64,000 bases of DNA, from assembly GCA_036785325.1 (NCBI GenBank), contig JAXIVH010000144.1, positions 5,001 to 69,000 of the forward strand, in the 5' to 3' direction. The position numbers and the translations under genes were made by a program. Origin of the DNA: Urophycis tenuis (lineage: Eukaryota; Chordata; Actinopteri; Gadiformes; Phycidae). How positions within the stretch are numbered: position 1 is the stretch's first letter; each line of letters starts with the position of its first letter. This document shows, in pieces, positions 11,009 through 20,535 of the stretch. A model generated the notes under the pieces. It worked only from the letters and a program-made list of their open reading frames with translations, made no database searches and had not been told where the DNA came from.

Positions 11009-14000
11009 AGTATAAACTAAATTTAGTGCAAGTAGAGAACAATGTACAGAAAATATGGAAATATAAGATGCTTGGAGACTGTTGTAATAAGTTATTGGCT
11101 GTTATTGTACAGTGTAATGGAATGTGGTATGAATGATTTCCTATATCTGTCCCTTCGACAGTGGAGCTGGAGCAGCCTGTGAGAAAAGGTGCTCTGCTGT
11201 CTGACCACTGTTTGATGGAGAGGGTGCTGATCATTGTCAATGATGGACAACAGTTTTTTCAGCATTCCCCTCTCCACCACAGACTCAAAAGACTCCAGCC
11301 CGAGACCTAGTACAGAGCCAGCCTTCTTGATGATTTGATCAAGTCTTTTGCTGTCGCTGGCTCTGGTGCTGCTGCCCCAACACACAGCAGCAAAGAAAAT
11401 GGTGCTAGCAACAACAGACTGGTAGAAGATCTCCAACATCTTACTGCACACGTTGAAAGATCTCAGCTTACTCAGGAAATAGAGTCTGCTCATCCCCTTC
11501 TTGTACACAGCCTCGGTGTTAGATTTCCAGTCCAGTCTGTTGTCGATCACCACCCCCAAGTATTTATAGTCCTCCACCTCCTCCACCACGTCCCCCCTGA
11601 TCCGTAGTGGCTGTGAAGGCATCCTCTTCATCCTCCCGAAGTCGATCACCATCTCTCTGGTCTTGTTGACATTCAGCCTCAGGTGATTCTGTTTGGACCA
11701 CTCCACAAAGTTGTCTACCAGTGTCCTGTACTCACCCTCCTCTCCAGCTCTTATACACCCGACAACAGCTGAGTCATCAGAGAACTTCTGCAGGTGACAT
11801 GACTCAGAGTTGTGCTGAAAGTCAGTGGTGTTGTACAAGGTGAAGAGGAAGGGAGAGAGCACAGTTCCCTGTGGAGCTCCTGTATCACTGACCACCACAT
11901 CAGACTGCCCAGACGGACAAACTGTGGTCTGCCTGTCAAGTAGTCAGTAATCCAGGAGATCATAGTGTCGTCAACACCCATCCCCCGCAGCTTCTCACCC
12001 ATCAGCAGAGGCTGAATGGTGTTGAAAGCACTGGAGAAATCAAAGAATGTGATCCTCACAGTGCCTCCCCCACCATCCAGATGCATATGGGCATGTTGCA
12101 GCAGGTAAATGACAGCATCATCGACTCCTACACAGGGGTGATAGGCAAATTGCAAAGGTTCCAGAAACGTCCTCACCCGTGGCCTCAGCTGAGCTAAGAC
12201 CAGTCTCTCCAGGACCTTCATCACATGCGATGTTAGGGCGACTGGTCTGTAGTCTGCCGGGTCGGACGGCCTCGACTTCTTGGGGACTGGGACCAAGCAG
12301 GAGGTCTTCCACAGCAACGGGATTTTCTCCTGACTCAGGCTCAGGTTGTACAGATGTCCCAGTACAGGAGACAGCTGGCTGGCACAGGTCTTCAGTATCC
12401 TGGGTGAGATGCCATCAGGGCCTGCAGCCTTTCGCTGATGCAGTCTTTCCATCTGCCTCTTTATCTGGCCTGTAGTCACCATTGGGCGGGGGTTGGTGCA
12501 GATGTCATCAGTAGAAGAGGAGGACGGGGTGGGGGGGAAGGAGGAGGGGTGTGAGTGTGTGGGGGGATGGGGGTGTTGGAGGGGTATCAGGGGGTGAGCT
12601 AAACCTGTTGAAAAACTGGTTATACTGGTTAGCTTTATCCAGGCTCCCAGATGTCTGCCTGTCCTTCCCCTTCATCCCCGTGATATGTTTCATTCCCGCC
12701 CACACATCCCTCACACTGTTCTGTTGGAGTTTGGCCTCCAGCTTCCTCCTGAAGTTGTCTTTGCACGTCCTCAGCATCTCACAGAGTTCGTGCTGCACTC
12801 TCCTCTGCTCCTCTCTGTCTCCTGACCTGAAAGCCCTCTTCTTCTTGTTCAAGAGGGTCTTCAGGTCACTGGTAATCCACGGCTTGTTGTTGGAGAAGCA
12901 GTGAATGGTCCGGGCTGGCATGGTGGTGTCCTCGCAGAATCTTATGTAGTCTGTTATGCAGTCGGTCATGTTATCGATGTCCTCCCCATGTGGCTCACTG
13001 AGAACATCCCAGTCTGTTGACTCAAAGCAGTCCTGCAGTCTCCTGTGTCCACTTCCTCACTGTCCTGGTGTGCACAGGTTGCCTTCTCACAAGTGGGACA
13101 TACTTGGGAGTCATCATGACCAGGTTGTGGTCTGACTTGCCAAGGGGGGGAAGGGCTGTGGTGTCATATGCGTCCATGGCATTAGCATATAGTAAGTCCA
13201 GTGTTTTAGTCTCTGGTGGGGCAGTCAACATATTGATGGAAGTTATTTAAAATATTGTTCAGTGAGGCATGATTAAAATCACCTGTAATGACCATGAACG
13301 CATCCGGGTGTTCAGTCTGTAGTTTAGCGGTGGTGGAGCTGATGACTTCACAAGCCACCGCTGCATCAGCTGACGGGGGGATGTAAACAGCGATAGTAAT
13401 GGCCGACGTGAACTCCCTCAGCAAATAGTACGGACGCATTCCCACAGCCAGCAGTTCAATGTCCGGGGTACAGAGACGTTCCTTCACGCTGACATGTCCG
13501 GGATTGCACCACCTCTCACTCACATAAAGTGCAAGCCCGCCACCCTTCTTCTTCCGACTTTTGGAACAGTCTCTGTCTCCACGTATTAAACTGTAACCGG
13601 GAACCTCAACGCTGCTGTCTGGGATGTGCAAATGCAGCCAGGTTTCACTGAAGCAGAATAAGCTACACTCGCGGTATTCCCTTTGTGTCTTCACCAGTGC
13701 TGAAAGTTCGTCCATCTTATTCCCCAAAGACCTCATGTTCCCCATTATAATCGCTTGGAATGCTGGTTTGTGTCTTCTTCTTCTCTCCCTCTGTTTGGTT
13801 CCAGCCCTGCAGCCCCGGGGTTTCCTCCGTAACTCCTGCGGGACCGCAGGTCTGTCTCCGGGCAGCAGCACATGCTTACGCAGCGCAACCAGCTGATCAC
13901 GCGTGTAAACAATGCCCCCGCTACTGCCGGCACAGTTCTCTGTTACGAAAAGTAAAAAAAGTAACAGAAGAACGCGGAGAAAAGTAACAAAACTTAGTCC

Positions 14001-17000
14001 AGCCATTGTCTCAAATGTTTACACGTGGATGTTGAATAATGTAAAAACAAATGCAAAAGACTAAAAACAACAAATAAACAAAAGATAAGAAACACGAGGG
14101 GAGCTGCAGCTACAGGCTGAGGCAGCGCCAAAAACGTACCGATAACGCCAAAAACGCATCTCATCTTGGTCTGGTGGATCTTAAGACCATGCAGGTTTTT
14201 GCAGACTTTGCCACATAAGCAAACTGCACTCATAGTCGTAGTTCCTTTAGCTTGGGTCAATACCTGTATGTCTGTCCTGTTGGGGTGCTCATCCTCCCCC
14301 CTTCTCGGGCACCCCCGGGGGTATAACTCTTCAGGGTTTTCCATAGCTTATTGTTGGTGCTCCCTCACGGGAGCTGCAGTTTGGGGTGCTATCCCTCCCT
14401 GCCCCGGTTCCTGTCTCTCCAGCTGTCACCACTCTATTCGTGGTCATCATCCGGTCTGTCCCGGAAGTCACTGGCTCTGCCAGAATTAACTGGTTTAATA
14501 TACACCCTCTGGTGCAACCTAGACACATCATCAGTGATGTAACCTGGGGCCGTATTACTAAAGATTCTGAGAATCCTCTCAGAGAGCTCCTAACTTAGCC
14601 TAAAAATTCCTAGCAAGGAGTCTTAGCTTAAGAGTGATTCCAGAACATTCTCAGAGAACTCTGAGTAAGGAATGGACAAAAACCCTTATTTTAGTGAGGG
14701 GGTGTGGTTGACCCCGTTGCTAGGTTGCTAGGAGGATGAGGGGAAAGCTGCAGGCAATCCTGGACAACCCCTCTCATCCTCTCTATGCCAAGCTGAGGCA
14801 ACTCAGGAGCACATTCAGCCACAGGCTCACTCAGCCACGTGCCTCAAAGCGCTTGGGGGGCTCTTTCATCCCATCAGCTATCAGGCTCTACAATACCTCA
14901 ACCACCCGCTCCCAACGTCTCGGAAGCCCCAACACCACCAGATAAGTGGACTGAACACCACACCCCACACCTCAGGACTGTTTTCTAAGCTGTAGTTATT
15001 TTAGGTCTACTCACATGTTTTTACTTACACTACCTTGAATATCCTGTATAATTTGCATTTAGCACATTCTGCTCATTTGCACATCTATTTTGCACAACTT
15101 ACAACTGCGCATCTATTTTTATGTCTATTTTTATTTTTATATCTACACCTCAGTAAGACTCTGGTACCAATTGCACTATTCATCTATTCATCTACCAATT
15201 GCACTGTTAATCTCAATGATAACTACTAAGTATGTTTATCTACCAACTGCACTGTCCATCTCAATGATGACCACCATGTACTGTATGTCATCTCATCTCA
15301 TCTCATCTTCTACCGCTTATCCGGGGTCGGGTCGCGGGGGCAACAGTTCGAGCAAGGAACCCCACTCTTCCCTTTCCCGGGCAACATCAGCCAGCTCTGA
15401 CTGGGGGATCCCGAGGCGTTCCCAGGCCAGTGTGAAGATATAATCTCTCCACCTCGTCCTGGGTCTTCCCCGTGGTCTCCTCCCAGCTGGTTGTGCCCGG
15501 AACACCTCCATAGGGAGGCGCCCGGGGGGCATCCTTATCAGATGCCCGAACCACCTCAACTGGCTCCTTTCCACGCAAAGGAGCAGCGGCTCTACACTAA
15601 AAGGTTAGTGAATTCAACACTCCATCGAAATGTATTGACAACTGGAATAATTGAATACTTGAAATTAGATGGAGTGTTGAATTCACTAACTTTTTCCTTA
15701 CACTTGTGAGTTTTGAAGAGGACTTTTACGAACTTATCCGGAAAGACAGAAGATACGTCGACGCAGCGGTAGCCAGCTAGTTGAAGCTATCAGAAAAGTG
15801 CTCTTTTAAATAAACTCCTGGTGTACTTACAAACTTTAAAATGCCTCGTTTTGTGAGTACAGACCATATATGTACTACTACAGAAGTTGGGTAACAATCC
15901 ATGCACTATTAGTGGGGTAATTTACGAGATATACACAGTGTACCGGACACTCCAATACTAAGCCATTCGGCTGATACCCCTAAACTTGATAAATATTGAC
16001 CGTCGCTAAAAATGCATCTGAGGGGGTATTTGACTGGATTATTGGTGGAAATGACCTCAGGGTGAATTTTACTCCGAACCATCACTTTAAGAAACTCTCC
16101 CAAGCCTCTTAAAAGTCCTCCTCTCTGCTCTTAGCAGATTTCACCTTAGGAGCTCTCTTAAGAGCTAAGATTCTTTAGGAATACCTTTTATCTTTACTAG
16201 GATTTAGTCTTAACTTTGAGGGGAAGTTCTAACAAAATGTCATGATTCTAAGAATTTTCTTAGAATTTGGCCAGAATTTGGCAGCACAACATACACAATA
16301 TGGCTGCAGTATGGTGTTGCTGTTTGCAGTGTGGGTGTCACTGGTTTCAGTATGGTGTGCTGGTTTCAGTATGGTGTTACTGTTTTGCAGTATGATGTCG
16401 CTGGTTGCAGTGTGTTGTTACTGGTTTCAGTATGGTGTTACTGTTTTGCAGTATGGTGTGCTGGTTTCAGTATGGTGTTACTGTTTTGCAGTATGGTTCG
16501 CTGGTTTCAGTATGGTGTTACTGTTTTGCAGTACAGTGTTGCTGGTTTTAGTATGGTGTTACTGTTTTGCAGTACACTGTTGCTGGTTTCAGTATGGTGT
16601 TACTGTTTTGCAGTATGGTGTTGCTGTTTGCAGTGTAACTGGTTGCAGTATGGTGTGCTGGTTTCAGTATGGTGTTACTGTTTTGCAGTATGGTGTTGCT
16701 GTTTGCAGTGTGTTGTTACTGGTTTCAGTATGGTGTTATTGTTTTGCAGTATGATATTGCTGGTTGCAGTGTGTTGTTACTGGTTTCAGTATGGTGTTAT
16801 TGTTTTGCAGTATGGTGTTGCTGTTTGCAGTGTGTTGTTACTGGTTTCAGTATGGTGTTATTGTTTTGCAGTATGATATTGCTGGTTGCAGTGTGTTGTT
16901 ACTGGTTTCAGTATGGTGTTATTGTTTTGCAGTATGATATTGCTGGTTGCAGTGTGTTGTTACTGGTTGCAGTATGGTGTGCTGGTTTTGCAGTATGATA

Positions 17001-19971
17001 TTGCTGGTTGCAGTGTGTTGTTACTGGTTTCAGTATGGTGTTATTGTTTTGCAGTATGATATTGCTGGTTGCAGTGTGTTGTTACTGGTTGCAGTATGGT
17101 GTGCTGGTTTCAGTGTGGTGTGCTGGCGACTTACTGTCTGTCCAGCTGTGAGGTCTGTGTCCTCTGGGATCTTTCTTCCATCCAGGAGAAATGTTCCTCT
17201 CTCTATCTGTTGGGACCAGAACCTCAGTCCTTCCTGAAGATAACATAACATAGCAAAAGACAATACATAACATTACATACCATCATATACCAAAACCCAA
17301 TATAACCTAACATTAGCTAATATAACATGATATACAATAACATAACATACCAAGACACAATATATCATGATATAACATCATATAACATGAGACCCTGCGC
17401 TCATGCTCTGTACTTGTTTATAAAGTTGTGGAGTTTCTCTTCCCCTTGCTTACCAGGCTGGTGAGCCCCACCCATCTCATAATATGATTGGTTGCCTGAA
17501 CAGGTGTGTGTGTGTCTGTGTGGCAGTACCTCCAGACGACTCTCCAGGTCTTCCAATGTGGACCCTCTGCGTGGCAGTGAGACAGGTATCTCTACCTCCA
17601 CAGAGCTCCACACCATTGGCCAAGAACCACACACACCTGACTGGTACCTCCACTCAGCTGGCTTGGCTGTGCTCTGAAACAGCCAATCACAACAATGGCT
17701 GTGGTCACATGCCACATAGACATGTCTTCACTGTCTGAACATCTGCATGGATACATTTATTTATGTATTATATATATGACATTTTACATGTTGGCCTCAG
17801 TACACATTTGAACAGCACAAATAACAGACAATAACTCCACCAATCCCACATGGCTCCCGGGGGCCACCCAATCAGGTTTGAGTTACTGGTGGTAGCCTAG
17901 CATGCCGCTAAGGGATCAGGCCCAGCCTCCCCCAGAGCAGGGTGACACTATGAAGACACTATGAACCCTAACCCTAACCCTAACCCTGCCCTGGTCCCTC
18001 CAGCTGGCTCCTCTCTCCCCTCAGCATCCTAGCACTTCAAAGCAGTTGCTTTGCTTATTTTGGAAGTTGTATGCACTTAAATGATTTGTGCACTTTTTGG
18101 GAGATGTTGTCATCATTGAATGCAATTCCTGTAAGTCGCTTTGGACAAAAACGTCTGCTAAATATATGTCATATAAACAACACCCGTTCCACAAAAGATA
18201 TCAAATAATGCTGAAACACACACAAAGCATGTACAGACCACACTGACAGATGTGAGAGCAGGATCACCTTGGGGTCTTTCACGTCGAAGGTTCTACAGAA
18301 GGTTCTGATCAGGTACCTTAAGGAACGTATTCGACATCTTACACACATATTCACACACCCACGTGTAACACCAAAACACTAAATGTGATCGATGATGTCA
18401 TGGAACTACAACATAGGCATAGCCCTGCCTCTAGAAGGATACTTCCTGGTTCCTGAGTTGACGTGTAGGGAGACCCACTCTGTGCTGTCATCATCAGCAC
18501 TCACCCACAGGAGCTCCCCAGAGATGGACTTCTGCACTGCAAACACCAGCTGAACACACATGCACAGGTATGCAATACATAATGATGAGATATGAAACAT
18601 GTATGTGATGTATGACGTGTGTCTGTCTGACCTGTCTGAGTGTGAGGAGAATGTCTTTGGCTTCGTTGTCGCTGATGTAGAAAACTCCCAGTACAGACAG
18701 CCCCCCTGGCAACATCCTGGACACCTAGCAACACACGGTACTGTCACATAGCAACCAGCATCCTCAATTAGCATCCAGCGTCCTGGACAGCTAGCAACAC
18801 ACGGTACTGTCACATAACAACCAGCATCCTCAATTAGCATCCAGCGTCCTGGACACCTAGCAACACACGGTACTGTCACATATCAACCAGCATCCTCAAT
18901 TAGCATCCAGCGTCCTGGACACCTAGCAACACACGGTACTGTCACATAGCAACCACCATCCTCACATAAGTACCAGCGTCCTGGACACCTAGCAACACAC
19001 CGTACTGTCATATAGCAACCAGCATCCTCACATAAGTACCAGCGGCCTGGACACCTAGCAACACACCGTACTGTCACATAGCAACCAGCATCCTCACATA
19101 AGTACCAGCGGTCTGGAAACCTAGCAACACACCGTACTGTCACATAGCAACCAGCATCCTCACATAAATACCAGCGGCGTGGACACCTAGCAACACACCG
19201 TACTGTCACATAGCAACCAGCATCCTCACATAAGTACCAGCGGCCTGGACACCTAGCAACACACCGTACTGTCACATAGCAACCAGCATCCTCACATAAG
19301 TACCAGCGGCCTGGACACCTAGCAATACAATGGAAGCTGAACACTAAAATGGCATCAGGACATGCCGTGGCCACAGTGATTGGTTACCTGCCTGGCGTGC
19401 TCGTCGATCCACTCCATGTCGAGTCTGTCCTGGGAGCCGGCTGTTAGAGAACACTCTTCTCTCTGGGGGGTCCGCGTTGCCATGACAACAAAGTCCCTCT
19501 GGGCAGAGCTCTGAAATCCATTAACAAGCAGAGATGATGAGTTAGCATGTACTATATATGTAAATAAATAAAATTATCTATGTTATGTAATCAAAACTAT
19601 TATAATAAGATTACAATCTATTTGGTAATGTAAGGCATCTTAAATTCTGCATTCTACACCTCTGCAGAAACCTGGTTATTGTATGGACTATTATAAGTTG
19701 TATAATAGACTGTTAATGTATCGACTATTATCATATTATAGTTGACTATATGCTATAGTCTCTCTTCAGATCAAAGTGTCTGATAGAAGGCTTAAGGCCT
19801 AAGTAACAGACGGAGTACCTGTCCGATGAGCAGGCCTGTGAGCGGAGAGCAGGAGAGGGAGGAGGAGGAGGAGGAGGGGGAGGAGGAGGAGGAGGAGGAG
19901 GAGGAGGACAGGGAGCAGAGGGAGGACAGGTAGCTCTGCACCGCCTCGTCCACCATGTAGCCCCGCCCCAT
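6730..19971 (-). CDS. odr4: ODR4 homologue (GPCR localisation factor), complete
   Basis: Thirteen coding exons on the minus strand: 19971-19819, 19510-19388, 18724-18632, 18549-18443, 18304-18268, 17673-17530, 17233-17135, 7739-7692, 7611-7489, 7412-7322, 7231-7034, 6952-6899, 6800-6730. All phases agree and the product is 446 residues, close to the human protein. It opens MGRGYMVDEAVQSYLSS and contains GLLIGQ, VMATRTP, VSRMLPGGLSVLGVF, FAVQKSI, TFDVKDPK, PAEWRYQSG, GAVHARAYLHGNKPSAK and VCDYQFGDEG. It ends in one hydrophobic segment (residues about 425-443, AMATAGALLAAAVSLLYLG), a tail anchor. ODR-4 proteins are membrane proteins that help traffic G-protein-coupled receptors, first found in worm olfaction. 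The start follows a TTCTCAG acceptor, so an upstream exon is non-coding. A polyserine tract at residues 22-38 is a local expansion. One intron (7740-17134) has been enlarged to 9.4 kb by nested retrotransposons. Confidence 0.95.
6801..6835. repeat. (CA)n microsatellite in the last ODR4 intron
   Basis: A run of about 12 CA units at 6809-6835 lies just upstream (minus strand) of the last ODR4 acceptor TTTTCTAG. On the minus strand it is a TG run. Confidence 0.8.
7650..7690. repeat. (TG)n microsatellite in an ODR4 intron
   Basis: GT dinucleotides at 7651-7685 fill most of the 80-bp intron between the exons at 7739-7692 and 7611-7489. Confidence 0.75.
7920..10826 (-). pseudogene. R2-clade (Hero/Utopia-like) LINE: reverse transcriptase and restriction-like endonuclease, broken
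   Basis: On the minus strand the segment carries a reverse transcriptase with DLSNAYG and FMDDLTV (Asp-Asp catalytic pair) around 8979-9968. A C-terminal restriction-like endonuclease at 8402-7920 has LRPGLVLMSES followed by LLELTVPWEDRLEEAF (a PD-(D/E)xK-type core) and IEVGCRGFAGQSL, with the end ASRWLWIMRGDPWATQAT. It should cut target DNA and prime reverse transcription in the R2 manner. It is dead. Stops interrupt it at 9999-10001, 8409-8411 and 8116-8118, the frame shifts near 10350, and the cysteine-histidine knuckle normally between RT and endonuclease is deleted near 8490-8515. I am sure of the RT and endonuclease; the exact clade name is from memory. Confidence 0.85.
11092..12482 (-). 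pseudogene. LINE reverse transcriptase domain
   Basis: Two overlapping frames, 12482-11751 and 11898-11092, together cover an RT. It runs from KAAGPDGISPRILK through PVALTSHVMKVLE and DFSSAFNTIQP, across a frameshift near 11900, to DTGAPQGTVLSPFLF, FSDDSAV and KYLGVVIDNRLDW, then the C-terminal tail. Confidence 0.88.
13022..14006 (-). pseudogene. LINE endonuclease domain
   Basis: A 266-residue frame (14006-13206) continues after a shift into 13231-13022. It begins with a hydrophobic MAGLSFVTFLRVLLLLFLLF stretch and then carries the exonuclease-endonuclease-phosphatase signature: GNMRSLGNKMDEL, CFSETWLH, GGGLALYV, ITGDFNHASL and GKSDHNLVM. It belongs to the nested LINE. Confidence 0.85.
14158..14344 (-). 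pseudogene. N-terminal zinc-finger segment of the R2-clade LINE
   Basis: The minus strand encodes a product beginning MENPEELYPRG that reaches CLCGKVCKNLHGLKIHQTKM, a C2H2-like finger typical of the N-terminus of R2-clade LINE proteins. The frame is cut off at about 14158 where the second LINE begins, and the rest of the protein resumes at 10826. The finger probably served target DNA binding. Confidence 0.78.
14735..15280 (+). mobile_element. 3' end of an L2/Rex1-like LINE
   Basis: The frame 14736-14945 ends SFIPSAIRLYNTSTT, matching the C-terminal motif of the LINE at 11092 (SFIPHSITLYN). The AT-rich 3' UTR follows. It is 5'-truncated. Confidence 0.75.
15281..15596 (-). mobile_element. 3' end of an RTE-like (possibly Rex3) LINE
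   Basis: The minus-strand frame 15574-15317 reads RSQLRWFGHLIRM, GRRPRGRPRTRWRDYI and LLELLPPRPDPG, a C-terminal RT tail common in fish genomes. The element ends in repeated GATGA-type units (15285-15310), like the simple 3' tails of RTE elements. The family name is tentative. Confidence 0.65.
15597..16090. mobile_element. Half copy of a palindromic TTAA-flanked element
   Basis: It matches 28860-29331 closely: the hairpin centre (AGTGAATTCAACACTCCATC and its complement) and the entire right arm to TTAA at 16087-16090. The left arm is missing. Confidence 0.8.
16280..17125. repeat. Minisatellite of TGGTTTCAGTATGGTGTTAC/TGTTTTGCAG units
   Basis: Interleaved units of about 40 and 27 bp (TGGTTTCAGTATGGTGTTAC then TGTTTTGCAGTATGGTG) form higher-order blocks. 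The array stops about 10 bp before the ODR4 donor at 17134. Open frames across it are by-products of the periodicity. Confidence 0.9.
17135..19971 (-). CDS. odr4: ODR4 coding exons 1-7 (N-terminal half)
   Basis: Residues 1-51 (19971-19819), 52-92 (19510-19388), 93-123 (18724-18632), 124-171 (18549-18443 plus 18304-18268), 172-219 (17673-17530) and 220-252 (17233-17135). The donor after residue 158 is GTATCC, and the AA|A lysine codon spans the intron. The acceptor before residue 93 (TTGCTAG) is embedded in a 66-bp minisatellite made of itself. The last exon ends GGACAGACA|GTAAGT. Confidence 0.93.
17240..17400. repeat. AT-rich CATAACATA/TATAACATCA imperfect repeat
   Basis: Short imperfect units such as TAACATAACAT, TATACCAAAAC and ATGATATAACATCATATAAC fill this part of an ODR4 intron. 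No other feature is seen. Confidence 0.6.
17674..18267. other. ODR4 intron with telomere-like tract and SINE tail
   Basis: The intron contains AACCCTAACCCTAACCCTAA at 17963-17987 (about four telomere hexamers) and a fish SINE/LINE tail (TGTAAGTCGCTTTGGACAAA) at 18129-18170. Nothing else is recognised. Confidence 0.65.
18725..19330 (-). repeat. 66-bp minisatellite made from the ODR4 exon acceptor
   Basis: About nine copies of a 66-bp unit. On the minus strand each contains TGTTGCTAG|GTGTCCAGGA, which is the real acceptor and the first ten bases of the coding exon starting at 18724. The right-hand copies use a variant with GGCCGCTGGTACTTATGTGA. A 66-bp period keeps long frames open (for example 19374-18883); I regard these as artefacts. 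Confidence 0.9.
19860..19911 (-). repeat. Coding (TCC)n tract in ODR4
   Basis: On the minus strand the (TCC)n-like run encodes about 16 serines with one proline (residues 22-38). It sits between QSYLSSLC and the conserved GLLIGQ. The human protein has a short non-serine segment here, so this is an in-frame microsatellite expansion. Confidence 0.85.
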
Positions 19972-20287
19972 CTGAGAACACACCATTACAACGTTCTTCA
20001 GAGACATGATTTAATACTTTCTTACTGCCAGGGAGCAGGGATTATGATAGAAAATAAACCTCCACAAAACAATTTTATGAATGAGAAAAACTGCTTATTG
20101 AAACTGAATAAATAGCATCCATAGTTTCATAGTTTTTGAGCTAAAGATTTTATAAGAACGTGGCTAATGCTAGTGCGATATTCACCAAACAATCCACTTT
20201 GACCATAACACCCCAAACACTAGACATGCGTGATGTTTTCATCGCTAAACAAATGGTAAATCACGTTTAATACAGCAGGGGCTCACC
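19972..20287 (-). other. odr4: ODR4 first intron and end of non-coding exon 1
   Basis: A donor reading TTAAG|GTGAGC on the minus strand (exon end 20287) pairs with the TTCTCAG acceptor directly before the start codon at 19971. Exon 1 is therefore probably 5' UTR only. The upstream limit of exon 1 is not visible. Confidence 0.65.
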
Positions 20288-20331
20288 TTAATGTGGACAG
20301 CTGCTGTTAGCTACGTCAATAGAGCGGTTAA

Positions 20332-20393
20332 ACTACATCTCCCGAAATACACAGTGCTCTGGCGTCACTGCTAAACTACATCTCCCAAGATGC
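20332..20393. promoter_or_regulatory. Bidirectional ODR4-TPR promoter with two ZNF143-type motifs
   Basis: ACTACATCTCCCAAGATGC at 20375-20393 fits the ACTACAnnTCCCAnnATGC element bound by ZNF143 (with THAP11/HCFC1). A weaker second copy, ACTACATCTCCCGAAATAC, is at 20332-20350, 43 bp upstream in the same orientation. They lie between the ODR4 non-coding exon and the TPR start. Such motifs are frequent in vertebrate head-to-head housekeeping promoters; use here is inferred. Confidence 0.75.
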
Positions 20394-20535
20394 TTTATGC
20401 GCTGAGGTACTTCCGTCGCACTTTGATGCTATCGCACGTCGGCTAGCTGGAGTCGAGTTTTCTACAACATTCTGCGCTGAGAGTACAAAGTCAAAGTTGT
20501 TTGTTTTTGGGGGTATCTGGGAGTAGTCCGGAGAG

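Larger units (their letters stand above)
10827..14157 (-). mobile_element. L2/CR1/Rex1-like LINE nested in the R2-clade LINE
   Basis: Minus-strand frames give an apurinic-type endonuclease (14006-13022) with FSETWL, ITGDFNHASL and SDHN motifs. A linker follows (12969-12508). The reverse transcriptase (12482-11092) has KAAGPDGISP, FFDFSSAFNTIQP, APQGTVLSP and FSDD, then a C-terminal SFIPHSITLYN. The 3' end reads GGGATCAATAAAGTATTTTC with a TCTAT-like tail at 10827-10860, and there is an (AT)n expansion at 10945-11003. Frame breaks near 13220, 12500 and 11900 make it inactive. The position of its tail fixes the orientation. Confidence 0.87.
7779..14547 (-). mobile_element. Composite LINE: R2-clade element split by a second LINE
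   Basis: The insertion lies in ODR4 intron 7740-17134, in the same orientation as the gene. It is bounded by direct copies of an approximately 45-bp sequence containing CACCCTCTGGTGCAACCTAG (7790-7828 and 14502-14542). The outer element runs from an N-terminal zinc-finger segment (14344-14158) to a C-terminal endonuclease ending at 7920. A second LINE (10827-14157) was inserted between them. Confidence 0.8.
14548..16265. mobile_element. DNA-transposon-like mosaic holding LINE fragments
   Basis: The left edge reads GGGGCCGTATTACTAAAGAT and the right edge (16090-16265) repeats AAGATTCT/AGAATTTTCTTAG-like sequence in inverted sense. Both suggest a non-autonomous DNA element, with loose terminal repeats. 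Inside are a plus-strand L2-like LINE end (14735-15280), a minus-strand RTE-like LINE end (15281-15596) and half of a palindromic element (15597-16090). Confidence 0.45.

Noticed and set aside
11335..13987. Several plus-strand frames of 75-117 residues
   Set aside because: All are antisense to the nested LINE's endonuclease and reverse transcriptase frames.
16242..17237. Plus-strand frames of 96-181 residues rich in Val, Cys and Phe
   Set aside because: They cross the TGGTTTCAGTATGGTG minisatellite in three frames. The real coding sequence here is the minus-strand ODR4 exon at 17135-17233.
17963..17987. A chromosome fusion point marked by telomere repeats
   Set aside because: Only about four hexamers are present, inside an ODR4 intron with conserved gene order on both sides.
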